Positions 1 to 7,415 are shown, counted from the stretch's first letter. The stretch: 10,900 nt of DNA from Bacillota bacterium (GCA_012799255.1 JAAZLQ010000249.1:1-10900), one strand, 5' to 3'. Translations and numbers: made by a program. The notes: generated by a model not told the origin, from the letters alone.

Positions 1-34
1 AAAGGCACCAGAGGAATAATCCTTTGGTGTCTTT
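1..34. terminator. Hairpin before kdd, possible terminator of an upstream unit
   Basis: Bases 1-14 pair with bases 21-34 to give a 14-bp stem with two G-T wobbles and an AATAAT loop. The right arm ends in CTTT, but the following bases (GTGCGCTTT) are only a weak T-tract, so it is an imperfect rho-independent terminator. The stem is almost symmetrical, so it could also act on the other strand, whose continuation lies outside the window. It lies 41 bases ahead of the chosen kdd start, so a leader or processing element for the lysine operon is equally possible. The structure is visible; the role is inferred. Confidence 0.5.
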
Positions 35-58
35 GTGCGCTTTAAATGACAATTTCCA

Positions 59-67
59 AGGAAGGAG
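59..67 (+). promoter_or_regulatory. Ribosome binding site setting the kdd start
   Basis: AGGAAGGAG ends 8 bases before the ATG at 76. The in-frame ATG at 70 is only 2 bases away, and the ATG at 46 lies upstream of the site. This favours the start at 76. Confidence 0.7.
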
Positions 68-75
68 ATATGTTA

Positions 76-1110
76 ATGGCTTTAGCTTGTCCATATGGTT
101 CTCACAGAGTGATAGAACCGAAAGGTTCTCTTCCACAAGGGGCTCGGCGCCTTGACAATCGAATGGAGATTCATGAGAATGAGATTTTACTGGATGTGGA
201 AACGCTGAATATTGACTCTGCCAGTTTTACCCAAATCCGCAAACAAGCAGGGGATGATCCAGGGAAGATTGCAGGGATAATGATGGACATTGTAAAGCAG
301 AGGGGAAAACACCATAATCCCGTGACCGGGTCGGGCGGAATGTTCATTGGTACGGTTAACTCCATTGGTTCTTTCTTGAAAGACAAGAGGGATCTGAAGG
401 TTGGTGACCGGATCGCATCTTTAGTTTCTTTGACTTTGACCCCGTTAGTCATTGAAGAGATAAAAGAAATTCACCTGGATACGGCACAGGTAGACATCAA
501 GGGCCAAGCGGTGCTGTTTGAGAGCGGCATCTACGCAGTATTGCCAGATGATCTACCACAAAAACTTGCCTTGGCTGCTCTAGATGTGGCGGGTGCTCCT
601 GCCCAAACCGCCAAGTTAGTCAAGCCCGGAGATACTGTCCTGATTGTGGGAGCAGGAGGCAAATCTGGTTGTCTCTGCCTCCACGAGGCCAAAAAGCGTG
701 CTGGCGTGTCAGGGCGTGTTATCGCTATGGACTATGGAGAGACAGCGATTAAGCGCATCAAAGACCTGGAATTGGCCGACGTGGTTCTTGATGTTGATGC
801 TACTAAACCTCTGGACTGTCTCCAAACTTTGTGGTCTGCTTGTGGAAGCCTTGCAGACATAACGATCAATTGCGTGAATATTCCTCAGACAGAAATGACC
901 TCTATTTTGTGTACCCGTGAGGGTGGCACTGTCTATTTTTTCAGTATGGCTACCAGTTTTACCGCGGCCGCCTTAGGAGCTGAAGGCGTTGGTAAAGATG
1001 TAACAATGCTCATTGGTAATGGCTACACAAACAGCCATGCTGCCATCACTCTAGAAGTCCTCCGTGAAAATTCAAAATTACGCAAGTTATTTTCCGAAGT
1101 ATATGTATAG
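76..1110 (+). CDS. kdd: L-erythro-3,5-diaminohexanoate dehydrogenase
   Basis: This cytoplasmic enzyme oxidatively deaminates 3,5-diaminohexanoate to 3-keto-5-aminohexanoate and ammonia with NAD(P)+, third step of lysine fermentation after the two aminomutases. The protein has 344 residues from the ATG at 76, matching the family's usual length of about 345. Its N-terminus reads ACPYGSHRVIEPKGSLPQ, the characteristic opening of known Kdd proteins. A nucleotide-binding loop GAGGKSG sits at residues 192-198, after an LVKPGDTVLIV strand, as in medium-chain dehydrogenase-like Rossmann folds. An earlier ATG at 46 would add 10 residues but is upstream of the ribosome site. Every other step around this substrate is encoded downstream, which makes the assignment firm. 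It is the first gene of the block and is separated from kamB by 30 bases. Confidence 0.93.
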   Translation: MALACPYGSHRVIEPKGSLPQGARRLDNRMEIHENEILLDVETLNIDSASFTQIRKQAGDDPGKIAGIMMDIVKQRGKHHNPVTGSGGMFIGTVNSIGSFLKDKRDLKVGDRIASLVSLTLTPLVIEEIKEIHLDTAQVDIKGQAVLFESGIYAVLPDDLPQKLALAALDVAGAPAQTAKLVKPGDTVLIVGAGGKSGCLCLHEAKKRAGVSGRVIAMDYGETAIKRIKDLELADVVLDVDATKPLDCLQTLWSACGSLADITINCVNIPQTEMTSILCTREGGTVYFFSMATSFTAAALGAEGVGKDVTMLIGNGYTNSHAAITLEVLRENSKLRKLFSEVYV

Positions 1111-1140
1111 GATATTGGGTTGAAGTAAGGAGGGATACGG

Positions 1141-2208
1141 GTGCTCTTAGCAGAAGTATTAAATAACCATTACCGATCTGTTGCGGTAATTGGTATGGGA
1201 AAAAATACCGGTAAAACCTTTACTTTCAATCAACTGTTATCTGAAGCACAGCAACAGGGTCTCACTATGGCTTTGACTACTATTGGTCTTGATGGGGAAG
1301 CACGGGATAGTCTCTTTCACCATGACAAACCACAGGTTGTGATCAATCCAGGGATGATTGTCGCGAATGCGAAATCTCTGCTGGTGGAAAGTGGCCTGGA
1401 CTATGAGATCCTAGGTACTACTCAGATCAACACACCACTAGGGGAAATCATCTTAGCCCGTTCTCTAAGTTTCGGGAAGACTGTCTTGGCAGGTCCGAAT
1501 ACAGCACATGAGTTGGCTCAGGTTAAAAAGCAACTAGATGGGCTTGAAGTGGATTTGCTTTTGGTAGATGGGGCAGTTGATCGCCGTTCGCTTTCGGCAC
1601 CCTTGGTTACGGATGTTGCTATCCTTGCTGTTGGCGCAGAAGTGGCTTGGGATCGTTTTTTGCTCCTAGAAAAGTTGAGACACCACTTCGCATTATTGAC
1701 CTTGCCGCCCTTTAAGCATCACACTCTTGACCAGTATCTGCGAGGATTGCCTGAGGACGTAAAAGTGGTATACCTTTCTTACGATGGTGTGCCTAAGGCC
1801 ATCAAGTACTCTGAGTTTGAACTAGAGAGCGGTCTTGTCGAGTCCCTTGCACATGAGTTGAAGCTAGTTTATGTGCGCGGGTTGCTTTCAGATGATGTGT
1901 TGGTTAAGATAATGGGTCAAGTATCTCAAGAAGCATCGTTTACGCTTCTGGCCCAAAACCCCACTAGCATCTTTCTTGGACCACAAAGCCTGCAGAGGTT
2001 GGCTGCACAAAACATCGACTTAAGAGTTCTTGACGCGATTAGTGTTTGTGCTGTTACTGTCAATCCCTTTAACAGTAGTTATGGCTTCGTTGATCCTATC
2101 CAAATGCTGGTGGACGTTGGTCGAGCCGTGTATCCAGTTCCCTGTCTTGACTTAGCCTTAGGACTCCGCTATGTGCCAGAAAAGGAGGATGTGGATGCAA
2201 TTTCTTGA
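1141..2208 (+). CDS. kamB: P-loop protein of the lysine aminomutase cluster (KamB-type), probable mutase maintenance factor
   Basis: This 355-residue soluble protein has no signal peptide or membrane segment. It starts with GTG, 6 bases after AAGGAGGG (1127-1134). Residues 18-26 read GMGKNTGKT, a phosphate-binding loop in which the usual first glycine of GxxxxGKT is a methionine flanked by glycines. A hydrophobic strand ending in LLLVDGAVDRR (Asp at residue 143) resembles a Walker B segment. The layout recalls the SIMIBI class of P-loop NTPases (dethiobiotin synthetase, MobB type). I recall genes of this kind next to kamC in other lysine fermentation clusters under the name kamB, with no proven activity. 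Lying between kdd and the mutase genes and overlapping kamC by 14 bases, it probably works with KamC on lysine 5,6-aminomutase. Family membership is fairly sure; function is inferred. Confidence 0.7.
   Translation: MLLAEVLNNHYRSVAVIGMGKNTGKTFTFNQLLSEAQQQGLTMALTTIGLDGEARDSLFHHDKPQVVINPGMIVANAKSLLVESGLDYEILGTTQINTPLGEIILARSLSFGKTVLAGPNTAHELAQVKKQLDGLEVDLLLVDGAVDRRSLSAPLVTDVAILAVGAEVAWDRFLLLEKLRHHFALLTLPPFKHHTLDQYLRGLPEDVKVVYLSYDGVPKAIKYSEFELESGLVESLAHELKLVYVRGLLSDDVLVKIMGQVSQEASFTLLAQNPTSIFLGPQSLQRLAAQNIDLRVLDAISVCAVTVNPFNSSYGFVDPIQMLVDVGRAVYPVPCLDLALGLRYVPEKEDVDAIS
2183..2188 (+). promoter_or_regulatory. Ribosome binding site inside kamB that sets the kamC start
   Basis: AGGAGG lies in the last codons of kamB, 6 bases before the ATG at 2195. 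Earlier in-frame ATGs at 2171 (upstream of the site) and 2189 (touching it) are unlikely starts. Confidence 0.75.
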
Positions 2209-3850
2209 TGCTGAGACTCGGCGTCAGCTAGGCTTCGATCAAATCTGGTCACAGATTCGACCTGTATCGCCTCTAGGCCGACTTCGGCACCGAAAAACTA
2301 TAGCTTACTTGCCAGAACAGTCTGCTGAACTGAAAAAAGAATTGGACGTCCTTGAAAAACTCTGTAATGATCTCAAAAAGGATCCACACATGGCCGAGGA
2401 GCTACTGTATTTGCTTAGTATGGTGCGCGATCTCTCCGCAACTTGCCAGCGTAGCTTACAAGGATTCGTTTTGGATGACCAGGACTTTTATGAAATTAAG
2501 AAGTTGCTCCTTATTTTCGAAAAGCTTGAAAAGGAGTTAGAGGCCAGAGGTTGGATGTTCTTGTTTTCTTCAGGTCTTGAGGCGGACAAAGAACTTCGGG
2601 AAGCACTAAGTATTGGTCAGGGGACAAGGGAGAGCTTTTACATTGCAGATGACTATGATGAACAGCTTGCCTCCTTACGGTTTGAACGCGCTGGCTTGGA
2701 AGGTCGACTAGCTAATCAACTCGCGACCGTCGAGGATAAAGTGATGCGGGCGGCTGGGCGCAACTTATCTTCGGAGGCTTGTCTCGCTATCAGTACCAGG
2801 GATACCGAGACAATCGAGCAACTAAAGATGCTTCCCGAGTTGCGCGTGGTGGAGGAGACTCCAGACTTCATTAAATTTTGCATGGTAGAGGACCAAGAAC
2901 TAGTCCAGATCAAAGAAAGGTTGGCGTTAGTTCGCGCACTAGAAGAGGAACGTAAGGCTGAAATCAGGCGGTGGCTGACAGGAATCGTCAAAATTCACGC
3001 GCCCAGACTGCTCAGAATCTTGGAACGATTGGCATTTTTAGATCTAATACTGGCAAAAGCGAAATTTTGTGCAAAAATTGATGGTATAAAGCCTCAGCTC
3101 CGTTCTGACTCGTTGATTCGAATCGAGGGTGGGAGGCACCTCTTACTAGAAGAGCATCTCATGCAGAGAGGGCAAAGATACATCCCGCTGTGTATTGAGC
3201 TTAAGCCTGGAGTTACCATGATTACTGGCCCTAACATGGGCGGAAAAACAGTGACGTTACAGACAATCGGTCTCCTTTGTGCCATGGCGCAATATGGACT
3301 TTTGGTTCCGGCTACTCGTATGGAGTTTAGTCCCCGCAGATTTATTGCGGCCCATTTAGCTGAGGCTACGATTCCCAAAGGGTTAAGTGCCTTTGCTGCT
3401 GAAATTGCTTTTTTGCGTGATGTAATTAAGGAAAGCCATGAGCATGGTTTGGTTCTAATAGATGAAATCGCCCACGGAACAAATCCCCTTGAAGGAGCTG
3501 GAATAGCCCAAGCAATTATCGAAAAACAGCAAAAACAGCCTATTATAACTGTAATTACTACACACTACCCCTCACTGGCGTGGATCAAGGGCATTAGTCA
3601 CCTGAGGGTTAAAGGGTTAGATCGGGATGCTTTGTTGAAAGATGAACAAGTGTTAGTGGCAGGTCTGGTAGATACTTTGCATCGGTTAATGGATTATCGT
3701 CTGGAAGTTGCCACTCCAGAGCAAGTACAGAGAAGCGATGCGTTAATTGTGGCAGAAGCTTTAGGTTTGGATGGGGAGATCATCGCCCGGGCCAAGGTAA
3801 TTCAGGAACAAGGCTCTGCGGTACATAGGAGGGATGACATCGATGATTAA
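2195..3850 (+). CDS. kamC: MutS-like ATPase of the lysine aminomutase cluster (KamC-type)
   Basis: The product has 551 residues from the ATG at 2195. The C-terminal half is a MutS/ABC-type ATPase: Walker A GPNMGGKT at 345-352, a MutS-like signature segment KGLSAFAAEI around Ser398, Walker B LVLIDEIAHGT with Asp423-Glu424, and a switch histidine at 457 in ITTHYPS. The first 340 or so residues are mostly charged and helical, resembling the MutS lever/clamp region. They are too short to include a mismatch-binding domain, and there is no Smr nuclease domain as in MutS2. DNA repair is therefore unlikely. It overlaps kamB by 14 bases and kamD by 8, so its synthesis is tied to the mutase. By position I infer a role in ATP-dependent activation or repair of the B12 aminomutase. 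The ATPase fold is certain, the substrate is not. Confidence 0.78.
   Translation: MQFLDAETRRQLGFDQIWSQIRPVSPLGRLRHRKTIAYLPEQSAELKKELDVLEKLCNDLKKDPHMAEELLYLLSMVRDLSATCQRSLQGFVLDDQDFYEIKKLLLIFEKLEKELEARGWMFLFSSGLEADKELREALSIGQGTRESFYIADDYDEQLASLRFERAGLEGRLANQLATVEDKVMRAAGRNLSSEACLAISTRDTETIEQLKMLPELRVVEETPDFIKFCMVEDQELVQIKERLALVRALEEERKAEIRRWLTGIVKIHAPRLLRILERLAFLDLILAKAKFCAKIDGIKPQLRSDSLIRIEGGRHLLLEEHLMQRGQRYIPLCIELKPGVTMITGPNMGGKTVTLQTIGLLCAMAQYGLLVPATRMEFSPRRFIAAHLAEATIPKGLSAFAAEIAFLRDVIKESHEHGLVLIDEIAHGTNPLEGAGIAQAIIEKQQKQPIITVITTHYPSLAWIKGISHLRVKGLDRDALLKDEQVLVAGLVDTLHRLMDYRLEVATPEQVQRSDALIVAEALGLDGEIIARAKVIQEQGSAVHRRDDIDD
3827..3832 (+). promoter_or_regulatory. Ribosome binding site setting the kamD start
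   Basis: AGGAGG is 1 base from the ATG at 3834 and 10 bases from the ATG at 3843. The first spacing is too tight for initiation, so 3843 is preferred, though its spacing is on the long side. Confidence 0.6.
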
Positions 3851-5435
3851 CCAGTTGTTACAGTTGGACTCAGAAAAGGTAGAAACAGCAAGAAAGTTGG
3901 CTAGTTCTATCGCCTTTAAAGTTCAAGAAGATATTAATCGGCATACGACCGTAAGCATTGAACGGACCGTCGCCCGTCTTTTTGGTATTGATGGTACTGA
4001 TCAGCATGGGGTTCCCTTGGCAAATGTAGTGGTAGATCAGTTGGCGGGGGCAAAGGTACTTGAACGTGGTGTAGCGCCCTGGTTGGCAAATGCGGTAGTT
4101 GCCCTCGATAAGCCACCACAGCAGATAGCGGAAGCGTGTGCGCTAGGTTTACGTATTTTCTCCTTGGAATGGCAGGAGCCTGACAAAGTGAGTAAGGTCA
4201 TGGAACTGTACACCGATCAGGCACTGAAGAGGATAAAAGATCAGCGCCGGGCCCGTGAAGAATGGAAAGCAAGACTGGGCATCGGTAAGGAACCGTTGAA
4301 ATATGTCATAGTGGCCAGCGGAAACATCTTTGAAGACGTGGAACAGGCCAAATCCGCTGCTAGGCAGGGTGCAGATATAATTGCTGTGATTCGTACCACA
4401 GGTCAGAGCCTGCTGGATTATGTTCCTTATGGAACCACAACGGAAGGATTTGGCGGTACCTATGCCACGCAAGCCAATTTTAGGGTGATGCGGTTAGCCC
4501 TCGATGAGGTTAGTGAAGAGGTAGGGCGTTACATTCAACTGGTAAATTATTGCTCTGGTCTCTGCATGCCCGAAATTGCAGCGATGGGTGCGTTGGAACG
4601 CCTAGATATGATGTTGAATGACGCTATGTACGGAATTCTGTTTCGGGATATCAATATGGACCGGACCTTTGCTGACCAATATTTTTCTCGGATGATTAAC
4701 GCCTATGCTGGGATCATCATTAACACTGGCGAGGACAACTATCTAACCACGGCAGATGCCTTTGAACAAGCTCATACAGTATTAGCCTCCAACTTTATTA
4801 ATGAACAAATGGGGCTTGCTGCCGGTTTGGAAAACTGGCAACTCGGTTTGGGTCACGCTTTTGAGTTGGATCCGAAAATGAAAAACGGTTTTCTTTATGA
4901 GTTAGCCTTGGCCCAAACGATCAGGCAGGTATTTCCTGAGGCACCACTCAAGTACATGCCGCCGACTAAACATATGACTGGCGATATTTTTATGGGACAT
5001 GTGCAAAACGCCATGTTTAACTTGGCGTCAGTGCTTACGGGGCAGAGCATTCATTTATTAGGTATGCTCACAGAAGCTATTCACACCCCTCACCTCAGTG
5101 ATCGTAGCCTGAGCATTGATAATGCGCGCTATGTTATGGAAAATGCCAGGGATTTGGGCAAGGAGATCAGCTTTAAACCTGACGGGATCATTCAGAGGCG
5201 TTCTGAGGAAATCCTGAATAGGGTAGTTGACTTTTTAACTGAAATAGACTTAAAAGGCCTGAAAAATGCCATTAGCGAAGGGTATTTTGCCGACATCAAG
5301 CGTCCGCAAAATGGTGGTAAAGGTGGCGAAGGTGTGTTCTGCAAAGGATTTGATTATCGTAATCCCTTTATGGAGAAGATGCAACAAGCACTGGGGATCA
5401 AATCTTCACTAGAAAGGGGAGGTACTCGTGATTAA
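3843..5435 (+). CDS. kamD: Lysine 5,6-aminomutase, alpha subunit
   Basis: KamD is the large subunit of the adenosylcobalamin- and PLP-dependent mutase that shifts the terminal amino group of beta-lysine (or D-lysine) to C5. In the known Acetoanaerobium sticklandii enzyme this subunit forms the TIM barrel that holds the substrate and the adenosyl face of B12. The 530-residue product is close to the family's usual size of about 520. Recognisable conserved stretches include SGLCMPEIAAMGALERLD near 238-255, FRDINMDRTF near 267-276, and the segment with Lys370 and Lys376 (LKYMPPTKHMTGD). The upstream ATG at 3834 would add 3 residues but touches the ribosome site. It overlaps kamC and kamE by 8 bases each, which suggests translational coupling and balanced subunit synthesis. 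Confidence 0.95.
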   Translation: MINQLLQLDSEKVETARKLASSIAFKVQEDINRHTTVSIERTVARLFGIDGTDQHGVPLANVVVDQLAGAKVLERGVAPWLANAVVALDKPPQQIAEACALGLRIFSLEWQEPDKVSKVMELYTDQALKRIKDQRRAREEWKARLGIGKEPLKYVIVASGNIFEDVEQAKSAARQGADIIAVIRTTGQSLLDYVPYGTTTEGFGGTYATQANFRVMRLALDEVSEEVGRYIQLVNYCSGLCMPEIAAMGALERLDMMLNDAMYGILFRDINMDRTFADQYFSRMINAYAGIIINTGEDNYLTTADAFEQAHTVLASNFINEQMGLAAGLENWQLGLGHAFELDPKMKNGFLYELALAQTIRQVFPEAPLKYMPPTKHMTGDIFMGHVQNAMFNLASVLTGQSIHLLGMLTEAIHTPHLSDRSLSIDNARYVMENARDLGKEISFKPDGIIQRRSEEILNRVVDFLTEIDLKGLKNAISEGYFADIKRPQNGGKGGEGVFCKGFDYRNPFMEKMQQALGIKSSLERGGTRD

Positions 5436-6144
5436 GCCCTATGGCGACTCCTGGGGTGATGGTCGGGTTCAAGTGAGCTTTACGTTACCGCTATCTGCCG
5501 GACCCAGGGCCCAAGAAGCTGCTAAGCGTTTAGCTGTACAGATGGGTCTAGAGGGGATCCAAATCGTGCACATGAAGGACCTTCATGGATTTAGTCATTT
5601 TATTCTCTATGGTAGTTGTCGCCATAGTGTAGATATGGATCAGATTCCAGACCTTACAGAGGAAAAGACAATGAGCTTTGAAGAGATCAACTCATTTATC
5701 AAAGAGGAAATAGGACGCAAGTTGGTTGTGGTGGGGGCCTGTACAGGAACAGATGCTCATACAGTCGGTTTGGACGCGATCATGAACATGAAAGGTTACA
5801 ATGGGGAATACGGTTTAGAGCGGTATCCCATGATTGAAGCTTACAACTTGGGGAGCCAGGTTCCCAACGAGCAGCTATTACAAAAAGCGAGGGAAGTTAA
5901 GGCGGATGCCATCTTAATATCGCAGGTGGTGACTCAAAAGAATGTTCACATCCAGAACCTAACCGAGTTGATTGAGATGGCAGAAGCAGAAGATCTCCGT
6001 CGCAACATGTTGATGATTGTTGGTGGCCCTCGAATTGATCAGGTTCTAGCAACAGAACTAGGTTTTGACGCGGGGTTTGGTGTGGGAACCACTGCTAGAG
6101 AGGTGGCCACATTCATAGCTAAGGAATTAGCTTTGAGAGTATGA
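5428..6144 (+). CDS. kamE: Lysine 5,6-aminomutase, beta subunit (B12- and PLP-binding)
   Basis: This is the small subunit of lysine 5,6-aminomutase. The B12 motif DxHxxG is present as Asp109, His111 and Gly114; the histidine would replace the dimethylbenzimidazole ligand of cobalt. Lys122 in MNMKGYNGEYGLERY corresponds to Lys144 of the A. sticklandii enzyme, which binds PLP as a Schiff base. A C-terminal Rossmann-like domain follows, with GGPRI at 199-203 and GFGVGTTAREVA at 216-227. The start is GTG, 5 bases after AAAGGGGAGG (5413-5422). The protein has 238 residues against about 262 in the reference, and the missing part is the extreme N-terminus. An in-frame TAG at 5410-5412 excludes a longer form. 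It shares 8 bases with kamD. Confidence 0.95.
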   Translation: MIKPYGDSWGDGRVQVSFTLPLSAGPRAQEAAKRLAVQMGLEGIQIVHMKDLHGFSHFILYGSCRHSVDMDQIPDLTEEKTMSFEEINSFIKEEIGRKLVVVGACTGTDAHTVGLDAIMNMKGYNGEYGLERYPMIEAYNLGSQVPNEQLLQKAREVKADAILISQVVTQKNVHIQNLTELIEMAEAEDLRRNMLMIVGGPRIDQVLATELGFDAGFGVGTTAREVATFIAKELALRV

Positions 6145-6162
6145 CATAGTATCAACTAGTTT

Positions 6163-6170
6163 AAAGGAGG
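6163..6170 (+). promoter_or_regulatory. Ribosome binding site setting the kal start
   Basis: AAAGGAGG is 7 bases before the ATG at 6178 and only 1 base before the in-frame ATG at 6172, so 6178 is preferred. Confidence 0.7.
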
Positions 6171-6177
6171 AATGGTC

Positions 6178-6570
6178 ATGCGAGAGAGTATGATTAGAAT
6201 TCGGGTGAGCTCGTCTCAGGCGCATTACGGAGGTGAATTGGTGGACGGTGCGTTCATTTTGCAGCTTTTCGGAGATGTGGCCACAGAGCTTTTGATTCAG
6301 CATGATGGTGATGAGGGCTTGCTTTTAACCTATAGTGATGTTCAATTTAAGGCCCCAGTGTATGCTGGTGATTTCATCGAGGCGCGTGGCAGGATCACTG
6401 AAGTTGGTAATACCTCCCGCAAGATGGAGTTTTATGCGGTAAAGCAAATTACCAGACCTAGCGATCCTAATTTGCCTCCTTCCGCCATGGATGTGCTTGC
6501 AGAGCCAGTGGTTGTAGCTGAGGCAAAAGCGGTCTGTGTCGTGCCTAAGGACAGACAAAGAAAGGGGTAG
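6178..6570 (+). CDS. kal: L-3-aminobutyryl-CoA ammonia-lyase
   Basis: Kal eliminates ammonia from 3-aminobutyryl-CoA, the CoA product of Kce, to give crotonyl-CoA. The product is a 130-residue single-domain hotdog-fold protein, the expected size for Kal. Its typical features are [10 protein letters not shown] at 16-25, [10 protein letters not shown] at 31-40 with acidic residues Asp33 and Glu37, and [13 protein letters not shown] near 59-71. Distance from kamE is 33 bases, the largest gap in the block. The kce start follows only 4 bases after its stop. Hotdog thioesterases look similar, but the HYGG and GDVATELL signatures and the neighbouring kce point to the lyase. Confidence 0.9.
   Translation: MRESMIRIRVSSSQAHYGGELVDGAFILQLFGDVATELLIQHDGDEGLLLTYSDVQFKAPVYAGDFIEARGRITEVGNTSRKMEFYAVKQITRPSDPNLPPSAMDVLAEPVVVAEAKAVCVVPKDRQRKG
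6561..6567 (+). promoter_or_regulatory. Ribosome binding site inside kal for the kce GTG start
   Basis: AAAGGGG lies in the last codons of kal and ends 7 bases before the GTG at 6575, arguing against the ATG at 6536, 39 bases inside kal. Confidence 0.65.
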
Positions 6571-6574
6571 AAGT

Positions 6575-7396
6575 GTGTCGAAACTTATTATTACAGCCGC
6601 GCTGACTGGGGCAGAAGTGACCCGAGAGCAGCAGCCGAATCTTCCCATCACTCCTCAAGAAATTGGACGGGCAGCGTTAGAGGCTTACGAAGCTGGAGCC
6701 GCAATTGTCCATGTCCATGCCAGACATGCTGACGGCAGTGCCACGCAAGATCAGAATGTCTATGGAGAAATCCAAGCCATTGTGGCCAAGGCGTGTCCAG
6801 TCATCTTCCAACCCTCAACAGGTGGAGCAGTCTGGCACACTGCAGAAGAACGGCTTCAACCGCTTTCTCTAAATCCAGAAATGGCCACACTGAGCACGGG
6901 AACGTGCAACTTTGGTAGCGATGTGTTTTCAAATCCCCAAGAGTTTTATGAGCAAGCTGCTCGACTTATGCAAGAAAAGGGAATCAAGCCAGAATTTGAG
7001 ATCTTTGAGGCGGGAATGGTTAATAATGCACTCCGTTTAGTCAAGCAAGGTTTGGTCAGTGAACCACTCCACTTTAACTTTGTCTTGGGTGTGCCTGGTG
7101 CTATGGGTGCTAGTGTTCGGAACTTATGTTTCTTAGTTGACTCTATCCCTCCGGGGGCAACTTGGACTGTTTCTGGAATTGGTCGCCATGAAACCCCTTT
7201 AGCGGTCGCGGCATTAGCAATGGGTGGCCATGTTCGCGTTGGTTTTGAGGATAACATTTATTATCAGCGAGGGGAGTTGGCCAAAAGTACTGCCCAATTA
7301 GTGTCCAGAATTGTCCGTATTGCCCGTGAACTTGGACGGGAAGTGGCTACACCTGATGAAGCTCGGGAAATATTGGGGCTGAAAGCGAGAAAGTAA
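6575..7396 (+). CDS. kce: 3-keto-5-aminohexanoate cleavage enzyme (BKACE family)
   Basis: Kce exchanges the acetoacetate unit of 3-keto-5-aminohexanoate with the acetyl of acetyl-CoA, giving acetoacetate and L-3-aminobutyryl-CoA. The 273-residue product is a TIM-barrel protein of the DUF849/BKACE family. From the GTG at 6575, the metal-binding HxH motif falls at His46 and His48 and the conserved acid at Glu14, the same numbers as in the studied Cloacimonas enzyme. Other active-site marks are QPSTGG at 79-84, TLSTGTCNFG at 105-114, TVSGIGRH at 198-205, and Arg221 with Glu225-Asp226 in RVGFEDN; the glutamate is the expected third zinc ligand. The 4-base gap after kal suggests coupled translation. 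An upstream ATG at 6536 would add a charged tail lacking in the family. Confidence 0.95.
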   Translation: MSKLIITAALTGAEVTREQQPNLPITPQEIGRAALEAYEAGAAIVHVHARHADGSATQDQNVYGEIQAIVAKACPVIFQPSTGGAVWHTAEERLQPLSLNPEMATLSTGTCNFGSDVFSNPQEFYEQAARLMQEKGIKPEFEIFEAGMVNNALRLVKQGLVSEPLHFNFVLGVPGAMGASVRNLCFLVDSIPPGATWTVSGIGRHETPLAVAALAMGGHVRVGFEDNIYYQRGELAKSTAQLVSRIVRIARELGREVATPDEAREILGLKARK

Positions 7397-7415
7397 GAGA
7401 CGAGGGAGGAGTAAC

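Noticed and set aside
4..20. Possible sigma-54 promoter (GGCAC at 4-8)
   Set aside because: The bases where the -12 TTGC element should be read GAATA, and the match lies inside the hairpin stem.
1..75. Lysine riboswitch leader
   Set aside because: Only 75 bases precede kdd and they hold a single simple hairpin; a lysine riboswitch needs about 170 bases with five helices, and it normally controls biosynthesis or transport.
46..75. Longer Kdd starting at the ATG at 46
   Set aside because: It would begin upstream of the clear AGGAAGGAG site and add 10 residues that precede the conserved N-terminus.
171..452. Minus-strand reading frames, here and at 2716-2991, 3094-3378, 4149-4472, 6325-6651, 6946-7257, 7298-7636, 8714-8959, 9872-10216 and 10610-10864
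   Set aside because: Each lies opposite a well-supported plus-strand gene, and the translations are low-complexity or serine/proline-rich with no recognisable domain.
644..862. Small plus-strand frames inside kdd (644-862), kamC (2352-2540) and the end of kamA (9865-10056)
   Set aside because: They are out-of-frame shadows of conserved genes, without a suitable ribosome site or a recognisable product.
2195..3850. KamC as a DNA mismatch repair or MutS2 protein
   Set aside because: It has the ATPase but no space for the mismatch-binding domain and no Smr domain, and it is embedded between aminomutase genes.
6536..6574. Kce starting at the ATG at 6536
   Set aside because: It would overlap kal by 35 bases and add 13 charged residues, while the GTG at 6575 has a good ribosome site and puts the catalytic residues at the family numbering.
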